Assembly: GCA_024500155.1 (NCBI GenBank) | Contig: CM044860.1 | Span: 604,501-668,500 of the forward strand | Source of the DNA: Chenopodium formosanum | Taxonomy: Eukaryota > Streptophyta > Magnoliopsida > Caryophyllales > Amaranthaceae | Direction of reading: 5' to 3' | DNA length: 64,000 nucleotides | Part shown: positions 13,301-19,580 of the stretch, piece by piece | Numbering within the stretch: position 1 is the first letter of the stretch | How the letters are laid out: every line of letters starts with the position of its first letter | The notes under the pieces: generated by a model | The model's database searches: none | What the model saw: the letters and a program-made list of their open reading frames with translations, nothing else | Told to the model about the DNA's origin: nothing | Made by a program: the position numbers and the translations under genes

Positions 13301-15439
13301 AGATACAACACTAAGGCGAAACAAGCAATTGACACTCTAAACTACCAAAATAAACGAAAAAGTTAGGGCTTTTTACCTCGTTGAACCGATTGAATTTCAC
13401 GGAACAGCTCTGACAGAAGTACTGAAGTAGGAAAGTCAAAAGGTTATTTCTTCAAGTAAACAATTGAAATCACTCTCCTCTTGATGATGCAAATTGATCG
13501 ACGAAACCCTAAGTGTGTTCGCAGAAAAATATTTCGAAGAAATTTTTTGGAAATATTGAGCAAATGAGGAAATTTGCTCATTTTCGAGGCTTAAATACCC
13601 CCATGAACAGTGGCAGTTGAAGTGACAGTTTGTGCATGCAATCCAACGGCTGGGGAAAAACGCCTTTTCGTAAACTAAAACGCAGGATGAATGACACGTG
13701 CCCCACTCATTTTTTAACTTTTCCCGCCCAAGCCAATTTTGGATTTTTCAAATTTTTCATCAAAAAAAATAATGCCTAAGCGCGCTATCAGTACCTTGGT
13801 CACTTGGGGGGCAAATCGGAGATTTTTTAATCTTAGTAATTTTTTAAGTTGACCAACGCACTATCGATACTTTGGTCACTTGGGGGGCAAATCGGAGATT
13901 TTTTAATCTCAGTTAATTTTTAAGTTGACCAAAGCACTATCAGTACTTTGGTCACTTGGGGGGCAAATCGGAGATTTTTTAATCTCAGTTAATTTTTAAG
14001 TTGACCAAAGCACTATCGGTACTTTGGTCACTTGGGGGGCAAATCGGAGATTTTTTAATCTCAGTTAATTTTTAAGTTGACCAAAGCACTATCGGTACTT
14101 TGGTCACTTGGGGGGCAAATCGGAGATTTTTTAATCTCAGTTCCAGCTTTCCTTACTTAACTACCTCTCATAATCACAAGTGAGCACGCCGGTTTTACCA
14201 CCGTCCTCACTTGGGGGGCTAGTTGTACGGGATAATACCGGTAGTAAAAGCTAATTAGCCGATAATATCTTCTAATACCGCTAAACAACTGTTGATTAGT
14301 AAGAAAGCTCAAATATCCATAACGGCCTTTCCAAACAGCCACGTGGAGAGCTGCTTGAGGCCACGTAGGCACCTGCTGCCTACAGGGTCGGTTTGCCACC
14401 TATCGTTATAGGTGGCACCAGCTTGGTTGTTTCCCTATATATACCCAAGCAAATGTTCACCTAAAGGTACAATCTTTTTCTCTCTCTCTCTCTCTCTACA
14501 TATCTAAAACACTTTCTCTCTCTTCACTCTTTCTCCTTATCGGATTGCTGACTTTAGCATCGGAGAGGTTATTCCCGGATAACCCCCGGGTTAGCTTATC
14601 TGTGTTGACTGTGCAGGTGCATAATTGGACGGTAAACCTTTACCAACCCACGAAGATTATCTGTACCGGAGCTCACCAGGAACAGTAATCATATTATTGC
14701 AGGAGTTATACGATTTGGGAGCTAGGAAATTCTTGTTGTTATCTGTGTATCCAGTTGGGTGCAATCCTGTTTTAGCCAAAAACAAAAAAAATTGCGTGAA
14801 AGAACTGAATGCAGCTGTAAATTTATACTATGATCAATTGTTGGTTATGGTTAAACATAAGAACGACCAACATATGCCTGCTGCTCAATTTTCTGTCGTC
14901 AACTCGGCCAAAATCATCAACGGCATGATACAAAATGCGAACGCATCAGGTACTTATCTATGCCTTTAAGGCAGTGGCGGATCCAGGATTTTCGAACTTA
15001 TGAGTCACCATCAATAATTAATCACTTGTTTCAATCCAAAAATTATATTAAAAAAAAAATTATATTTTACCAAAATATTTCAATCTAAAAATAAGACATA
15101 AAAAATACATACTATACTATAAAACTATTAAATTAAACTAACTTTATGATTTTTTCCTTAATTAGTTTTGTGGGAAAATATTAAATTTGTGCAACTAAAA
15201 ACAAGAATTATTTATTAAGAGACCAGTTATTTAATATAACAGGTCTCTTTAATGAAATATAAAAGTAGCGCAAAAAATTATTCGTTAATCGTTATCAATG
15301 CCTGACAATAGCAGCAACAAAGAGATCTCCTATTTGATATTTTAATAGGCGGTCTCTTTGATATTTATATAACAAACAATGGTCTAAACTCATATAGAAG
15401 CAACAAAGAGACCGCCTATCTGTAATAGGCGGTCTCTTT

Positions 15440-15472
<33 letters not shown>

Positions 15473-15988
15473 TGCTGGTGAGTCACGTGACTCACTGTGC
15501 ACCTTAATAGATCCGCCCCTGCTTTAAGGAATCATATACATTCCGTGTATATATTACGAGTACATATATCAATTCAGATTTTAACAAGATCTACCTTCTA
15601 AATCAAACTTTAACAAAACATACGTGATAGGATAATTAAAGTACTACGTATTAAAGTACTACATACCAAATTAAAGTGTGCGCGTGCACATCTAAATCAT
15701 ACTTGTAAAATTGAGTTTTGAGTAGGTTATAGTTGTAATAAGTTGTAACTAGGTGAATTAATACGCACAGGTTTCACAAATGTGGATTTTACTTGTTGTG
15801 ATACAAGCATGCTGGGAGGTCTTTGCAAGAAGAAGGGTAAAGTTTGCCCAAAAAGGAATGAATACGTTTACTTTGATGGCTTGCACCTTACCGAAGCTGC
15901 CAATGCTATCCTTGCAACTAAAGCTTACAATTCCATTGATAGCTCTGAAGTTTTTCCTGTTAATCTTGAAAAGTTGGTCCAATTTTAA
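1335..15988 (+). CDS. GDSL esterase/lipase, four exons, with transposons in two introns
   Basis: Exons 1335-1754, 2667-2894, 14703-14949 and 15771-15988 join in frame to 370 residues, normal for plant GDSL lipases (SGNH hydrolases, usually secreted). Residues 1-33 look like a signal peptide. Block I reads FGSSIVDNGNNN (residues 50-61): the nucleophile Ser53 is kept but the family Asp before it is Ser. Block III GNND is at 182-185 and the DxxH catalytic pair is Asp334 and His337. Borders were chosen from GT/AG signals and the intron-poor paralog at 17062. Intron 2 carries an 11.6-kb gypsy element whose insertion left only 18 bp of native sequence (including the target duplication) before exon 3; intron 3 carries a hAT MITE. 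No stop or frameshift is seen in the joined exons, so the gene could still be expressed if intron 2 is spliced. Substrate is unknown. Confidence 0.85.
3107..3563 (+). repeat. 5' LTR of Tat-type gypsy element
   Basis: 457 bp from TGTACGGG to CCGGAACA. It contains a TATA-like CTATATATACCC near 3317-3329 preceded by a perfect hairpin GCCACCTAT-cgtt-ATAGGTGGC at 3278-3299, and a CT microsatellite near 3360-3377. The start and end are fixed by the 3' LTR and the flanking GTAAT duplication. Confidence 0.95.
3565..3582 (+). promoter_or_regulatory. primer binding site of gypsy element
   Basis: Directly after the LTR end comes TTGGCGCTAGAAGGAGGG. The TGG at 3566-3568 would pair with the CCA end of a tRNA, as expected for a minus-strand primer site. 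I cannot name the tRNA with certainty from the sequence alone. Confidence 0.7.
3624..5279 (+). pseudogene. gypsy gag (capsid and zinc knuckle), interrupted
   Basis: The frame opens at 3624 and reads through a retrotransposon gag capsid domain (roughly 4140-4640; motifs MPACTFDGKGDP and GPASDWFSNL). An in-frame TAA at 4539-4541 interrupts it; reading resumes in the same frame (MALMNGLG... from 4551). Further on, CMFHRDIGHYTEEC at about 4941-4982 is a Cys-His cluster of the kind found in Tat-group gag. The N-terminal 180 residues are proline/glutamine-rich. The frame closes at 5279 where a shift separates it from protease. The product would package element RNA if intact; this copy would make a truncated capsid. 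Confidence 0.85.
5276..6043 (+). pseudogene. gypsy aspartic protease region, interrupted
   Basis: The frame contains RVLVDGGSSANILF (near 5420-5461), the aspartic protease active site with DGGSS in place of DTGAS/DSGS, which is usual in the Tat group, followed by the FGRP motif near 5660. An in-frame TAG at 5747-5749 breaks it, then the same frame continues (MARECYVTAL) to 6043 in a linker rich in Gln and Pro. The join to gag (around 5255-5280) and to reverse transcriptase (around 5998) both need frame changes, so the polyprotein is not continuous. Confidence 0.8.
6000..7215 (+). pseudogene. gypsy reverse transcriptase and first RNase H, catalytically dead
   Basis: Reads the gypsy RT landmarks in order: FIEPCMYPEWLANVVMV, KWRMCVDFTDLNKACPKD, SFMDAFSGYHQV, FCYKAMPFGLRNAGATY and FLGFMVSERGI. 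The catalytic YVDD box is changed to HVDN (codons near 6587-6598: cat gtt gac aac), which removes a metal-binding aspartate. A TAA at 7089-7091 interrupts the RNase H part, which continues in frame (MPIYFVSHVLNAAERRYPLIEK) until a frame loss near 7190. It cannot supply working reverse transcriptase. Confidence 0.88.
7228..9135 (+). CDS. gypsy second RNase H-like domain plus integrase, open frame
   Basis: An uninterrupted 635-codon stretch beginning at TTG, so it is an internal piece of the polyprotein, not an independent gene start. First comes a connection region, then a second RNase H fold (VDGSSASTGSGAG near 7429, NNEAEYEAA near 7531, TTDSQLVANQ near 7609), the extra RNase H of Tat elements. 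Integrase follows: a zinc-binding region (HEGDCGNHAGG ... CDKCQK near 8089-8219), then the D,D-35-E core with GMDIIGPF (8296), VFDHGSQF (8474; commonly DNGTQF in relatives) and HPQSNGQAEA (8562). The C-terminal part resembles the usual gypsy tail (LEDGDLVLRR, NWEGPYQV). The acidic triad is present, so integrase may be intact although the upstream frames are broken. Confidence 0.88.
   Translation: MTNQPLEKSLQKMETSGRLLKWAVELSEYVIIYKPRVSIKAQALSDFIVETSYTEEEEVNGVWKVSVDGSSASTGSGAGIVMISPQGDIFEYAIKFKFKASNNEAEYEAALVGVQLCVAAEAKRIELTTDSQLVANQFDGTYEAKEQTMMAYLAKLKAITDNLEMFVIQLVPRAKNTQADALAKLASSSFNDLERTVMVELLERRSIDPDNTPKEVNCMTNDQEWYDGVLAYKVHNVLSADKIQAQKIKKDSIWFVMFKGMLYKRGFSLPLRRCISAYESARLIEGIHEGDCGNHAGGRSMSLEAMKRGYYWPTMNADTLAYAKKCDKCQKFGPAINQPPNDLTPILNPIPFAQWGMDIIGPFTSATGSRKFLIVGIDYFTKWIEAEPVAKITAGEVKKFIWKSIFTRFGLPVAMVFDHGSQFDCNPVKNFLSIYKVKFAYAAVCHPQSNGQAEAANKHILTALKKKVEDAKGLWAYLIPEILWANRTTTRETTGESPFNLAFGSEAVIPAEVGLPTFRVQHFCEDQNDLLLRQKLDFLPETRLTAAIKLAAYKNRMSQVYNKRVNYRPLEDGDLVLRRTAATGKGNADGKLTANWEGPYQVYETVRQGSYRLMTLEGVPLKNVWNTSVLKKYYV
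9136..10112. other. non-coding spacer inside gypsy element
   Basis: Between the integrase stop and the 3' end of the antisense gene. No credible frame. It probably holds the ends and polyadenylation regions of the converging sense and antisense transcripts, but I see no clear signal. Confidence 0.6.
10113..13324 (-). pseudogene. antisense spliced gene of the gypsy element (Transposase_28-like protein)
   Basis: On the strand opposite to gag-pol, several linked open stretches run from 13324 down to 10113. The first (13324-12290; possible starts at 13324, 13279 or 13038) is acidic, then carries YGLRFPLHPFIEKIFRAWN, which resembles the 'putative gypsy type transposon' family (Pfam PF04195). An in-frame TAG at 12290-12292 is followed by continued coding (TVWPKLTSCKGWMENFYFLS) to about 11930. 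Likely introns end near 11777 and 11653; the next stretch (to about 10880) is Lys/Arg-rich. After a donor near 10880 and an acceptor near 10782 comes a coiled coil (10495-10781), then an acidic tail (10427-10113). Antisense genes between integrase and 3' LTR are known in Grande-type Tat elements. Function unknown; this copy carries at least one stop. Confidence 0.7.
13783..14140 (+). repeat. 76-bp tandem array carrying polypurine-tract-like motif
   Basis: CACTTGGGGGGCAAATCGGA recurs at 13801, 13877, 13953, 14029 and 14105, a strict 76-bp period, with high identity in the rest of the unit (GTTGACCAAAGCACTATC, TTTTTTAATCTCAGTTAATT). About 4.7 units. The CACTTGGGGGGC core equals the sequence at the element's true polypurine tract (14208-14219), which lies just downstream. 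Located between the promoter side of the antisense gene and the 3' LTR. Confidence 0.95.
14211..14223 (+). promoter_or_regulatory. polypurine tract of gypsy element
   Basis: TTGGGGGGCTAGT directly precedes the 3' LTR start at 14224. Purine-rich position and context fit the plus-strand primer site. Confidence 0.8.
14224..14684 (+). repeat. 3' LTR of Tat-type gypsy element
   Basis: 461 bp, matching the 5' LTR except for three substitutions (GCCGA/GCCGG near 14262, GATTATC/GATTATT near 14661, CACCAGG/CACCCGG near 14677) and four extra bases in the CT microsatellite. Followed at once by the target duplication GTAAT. Its last base is only 18 bp from the exon 3 border of the host GDSL gene. Confidence 0.95.
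14972..15521. mobile_element. hAT-type MITE in intron 3 of the GDSL gene
   Basis: 550 bp bounded by inverted ends CAGTGGCGGATCCA and TAGATCCGCCCCTG (reverse complement CAGGGGCGGATCTA) and a perfect 8-bp target duplication CTTTAAGG at 14964-14971 and 15522-15529, the size typical of hAT transposons. No transposase frame. Inside are several hairpins built on (A)GAGACC...GGTCTCT, including AAAGAGACCGCCTAT...ATAGGCGGTCTCTTT at about 15404-15439, and a run of 31 T from 15441. Confidence 0.9.
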
Positions 15989-16920
15989 GACCAATCTTTG
16001 CCTTTGCGCTCTTGTATTTTTTTTTTCTAATCATTATTTCATGATATTGTTATGCATGATGAGCTTGAATAAGAGTTTGTACATATTGGAAATTTTGCAA
16101 CAATAGTAGCATTTCCCCCCATTTTTTTTTTTTAAATGTGTGATCATGTAAAGTAAACCGTTTTTTGTGGTTGGCAAGATAGTACACTGGTATCCCAACA
16201 ACAAAATTAAATTACAATTTTGTTTAAAAAAAGACCAATTTTAGAATAAATGTATTAATTGCTTAATTAGTGTCATAATAAGCATGCGACAATGCACAAT
16301 TTTAACCCTTAATATAATTCTTTTTTAATTAGAAAATATTACTATATTTGATATTTTGAAACCATACAATGAGACAATATAACAGGAAACTAGCTATGTT
16401 TTTTTTTTTTTTTAAACGAACACTAGTGATGCTACTAGAGTACTACAGTAACACTTATAACTTTCTAAGTTAAAGCTTAACTATTAACCTGCATGTCTCA
16501 TGGGAATTGAACGTGTTAGAAAATAATATACTCCGTGATAAAATTATTTTTGCTGAAGTTTTTTTTTTTTTAGGAAAATTTACTAGTTATCATATTGTGG
16601 ATGGGTGGTTGGATTTGTAAGAAGGATCTTCATCAATTTGCCTGCATGCTCATATTTTGGCTGACTCCTAAGTTTCTGACAACCTTATTTATGATATATA
16701 GTTTGCTTTATTATTCAATTTTCTGATATCATGTCCTTAAATCAAGATCTCAATTCTGAATTTCTAGCACTTCTTGTGGCAAAAAATCTTCAAAAATAAG
16801 TAAACATACGTGGGACAATTTTATGGTTAGGAAAGCAATTGTACAACAAATTACTAGGAAGACAATTTCAAGTCATGAGTTAAAGATCCAAGACAATCTC
16901 AAATTAGTTACCATGCAACA
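15989..16920. other. intergenic between the two GDSL genes
   Basis: No gene. The first 150 bp are the 3' untranslated region of GDSL copy 1; AATAAGAG at 16067 matches GGAATAAGAG after copy 2 (18790), a shared possible poly(A) element. AGACCAATTTTAGAATAAAT near 16234 repeats the same words upstream of copy 1 (near 1081), a footprint of the tandem duplication. Confidence 0.6.
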
Positions 16921-16921
16921 C

Positions 16922-16928
16922 TATAAAA
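16922..16928 (+). promoter_or_regulatory. TATA box of second GDSL gene
   Basis: TATAAAA, 140 bp before the ATG at 17062, in a CCATGCAACAC-TATAAAA context parallel to that of the first GDSL copy. Confidence 0.6.
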
Positions 16929-17061
16929 TCATACCTTATTTGCTTTCACAAATCACACAATCACTTCTGCTCAATAGTGTTACATACATCGTCTCCCCGT
17001 TCTTCATTTCTCTAGTATCCCCTTAAGAGCACTCGAAAAGCGAAAAAAATACGTACGTACC

Positions 17062-18636
17062 ATGGCTAAAAGTTCGGGTTTGTGCATCATTCTCTCTATT
17101 TTTTTGCTCGTAGTAAGGTGCTCATCAGCTTGTGATAACAGCACTGGTTTAAAGGGGATATTTGCATTTGGAGACGACGTCGTTGACAATGGGAACAACA
17201 ATAACATTCCTACAATTCACCTAAAGAGCAATTACATGCCCTATGGTGTTGATTTCCCATATGGTCCTACGGGCAGGTTTAGCAACGGCAAGACCATTGT
17301 TGATTGTGTCGCCGATAACCTTAAACTTCAATCTCCTCCTCCTTACCCAGATTTTTTCCACAAGGGTACCCCTCTTCTTGATGGTATCAACTTTGGCTCC
17401 TCTGGCACTGGCATTTTCGCTATTACCGGTGGACTCTTAATAGTAAGTGTTAAGAAATCTCAAAAGATAATTACAAATATTCACAAAATATATATCCTTC
17501 TATAACTGAATAACTCGAAAATCTACCGTATATTAGTAAGTTTCAATACTTCAATATGATAACCCATTTTTATTCATTTAGTTTGATTTGTCTCACCATA
17601 CAGATGTCAACTAATTTAGTTCGATGATCATGACATATCTTTGACTAATTCTTATTATTAATTGTATTAAATTGTGATCGATACACTCATCTTATTATAT
17701 ACATTGTCATCTAATAATATAGGGAGTTCAACATATGGACCAACAAATAAACAGATTTAAGAACGATATTCTGCCAAAGTTAAAGGATATGCTAGGATGC
17801 AGTGGACAAGTCATACTTCCTCAGTATTTGTTTGTGATTGGAGCAGGAAACAACGATTACTCGTCGTATTACATATTGAAGCAATACTTATTTATAACTC
17901 CCGAAGTTTTTGCTGCCAATCTCGTCAAGCAATACGTTGAATACATCACAGTAAGCATCGATCCTAGATAATACACATATATATGCTTCGTATATATTAT
18001 TATATGCGCGTATATATACATACATGCGCGCATGTAATAATATATAAACTTAGGGCTTGTTCGTTAAAGGTACAAGTTTAATTTATTACAATTTATCATA
18101 TGGTTGTATGTGAATTATGAAATTATTTAATTTGTTCTATATAATTTATATTGCAGGACTTATACAAATTGGGAGCTCGAAAATTCCTATTGATCTCAAC
18201 ATATCCATTAGGATGTGGTCCGGGCATTGTACAAGAGAGAAAAGAATGCGTAAAATTCCTAAACGATGCCTCAGAAATGTTTTACGACCAACTACAAATC
18301 GCGCTTAAGCATCAGCAACAAAACTTTCTTGATGCTGAATTTTCAGTCCTCAACTCGTTCCAGCTTCTCTCAGATGTCATAACTAACAATGCAACAGCAG
18401 CCGCGACAGGATTTAAGAATTGTAATTGCGCGTGTTGTGATACAAACCTAGGAGATACTTGTAAGAAGGCTGGTAAAACATGTCTAAACAGAAATGAGTA
18501 TTTGTACTATGATGGAATTCATCTTACTGAAGCAGCAAATTGTTACTTAGCTAGCAAGGCTTTCGACTCGGCTAACACTTTGGAAGTTAGCCCGGTTAAT
18601 GTTAAGGCGTTGATCTCAGGCAAAAACCATAATTAG
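17062..18636 (+). CDS. GDSL-family protein with altered catalytic serine, three exons
   Basis: Exons 17062-17442, 17723-17950 and 18157-18636 join in frame to 362 residues. The second exon is exactly as long (228 bp) and in the same phase as in the neighbour at 1335, and the proteins match along their length, so these are tandem duplicates. Residues 1-23 form a signal peptide. Block I reads FGDDVVDNGNNN: the nucleophile Ser of GDSL is Asp39 (codon gac). Block III GNND (169-172) and DxxH (Asp322, His325) are kept. The last exon corresponds to exons 3 and 4 of copy 1 without an intron. With no serine nucleophile, classic esterase activity is not expected; it may be a pseudoenzyme or use altered chemistry. 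The frame is fully open, which argues against simple decay. Confidence 0.88.
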
Positions 18637-19580
18637 GAGTAGACTTTATCTTAGACCTATATCAAGAATTAGGATCAGAGACTATCTTTTTAGCTTAACT
18701 TTCTTTTTTGTTCGATTTTTTGCTTTAATTTGTGTTTTTTTCCTAAGCAATTTTGTTCTAAGAAGTAGTTTGTACATGATCAATTTTGGAATAAGAGTTT
18801 GATTTTCTTTAGCAAATTATGCCTTCTTTGGTTCTTTATTATATAGAAAATGTATTTGAGATGATCAAGAAATAATTAATAAAAATTAAAGAATGACAAC
18901 ATTTATTCTATAATATCTAACACAGTCAGTAGTAATTAACTCAATTACCTTTCCTAAAAACAAGGTATAATACTCTCGTTTAATCAAACTTCATATTAAA
19001 ATTTAATCATGCATATAGAGCTATTAACCCTTAAAATATTATGTATTGGATTATATTAGAACACACGAAAAACATTGCACAATTAAATTAACATATAATC
19101 GGGTCAATGCAACATTTTGAAATTATTGTACTACTATTAAAAAAATTAAAGAAAGGAACACAAGGATATTTAGAAATTTAGAATAGTCAAAAGAAGGTTC
19201 CCCACGGTCTTGAAAAGTCTCACTTCTAAAATTCCATCACCTTCTTCTTACTCTGATTTCCATTTCCCGCTATAATTGTCAACAAAATAAACAGAATATC
19301 TGAGAAAACAAACAAAACATTTTAGTCCTTTTTTATGGCTTGTTTTCCCTTTGCCTCGAGTACTACCACCCTTTTTCCCTTCAAATTCAACAACAGGATA
19401 TATTTTGGCAAATGTCGCTGTCGAGACCTCAGATTAAATCCCGTCTACATTACTGTTACTATCGCTCCTTGTACGAGTAGCTCTCTATACATCAAAAAAC
19501 AGCTGGGCTCATTAATGCAAGATTAAATGCTGAATTGATACTTCTTGTGATTAAGGAACCAACTTTTCGAAAACATAAAA
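18637..19580. other. intergenic, no gene seen
   Basis: The first 160 bp are likely 3' untranslated sequence of the second GDSL gene. The rest is AT-rich. A short frame at 19335-19526 has no recognisable motif; it lies where the promoter and leader of the adjacent kinase pseudogene would be. Confidence 0.55.

Larger units (their letters stand above)
3107..14684 (+). mobile_element. Ty3/gypsy LTR retrotransposon, Tat-type, complete but coding-defective
   Basis: A whole element of 11,578 bp: LTRs at 3107-3563 and 14224-14684, TG...CA ends, and a perfect 5-bp target duplication GTAAT at 3102-3106 and 14685-14689. Order inside is primer site, gag, protease, reverse transcriptase, RNase H, a second RNase H-like domain, integrase, then a long antisense gene, a 76-bp tandem array and the polypurine tract. 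RT before integrase gives Ty3/gypsy; the extra RNase H after the first and a large extra region 3' of integrase are known features of the Tat group (Grande, RIRE2, Ogre and relatives). It inserted in the same orientation as the host GDSL gene. The two LTRs differ by three substitutions plus one CT-repeat length change, so the insertion is recent, yet the coding region has several stops and frameshifts. Confidence 0.93.

Noticed and set aside
13783..14140. CRISPR-like regular repeat
   Set aside because: The 76-bp units are contiguous with no unique spacers, and the setting is a plant retrotransposon.
19335..19526. 63-codon frame before the kinase pseudogene
   Set aside because: No recognisable motif, and the paralog at 26795 has no such upstream exon.
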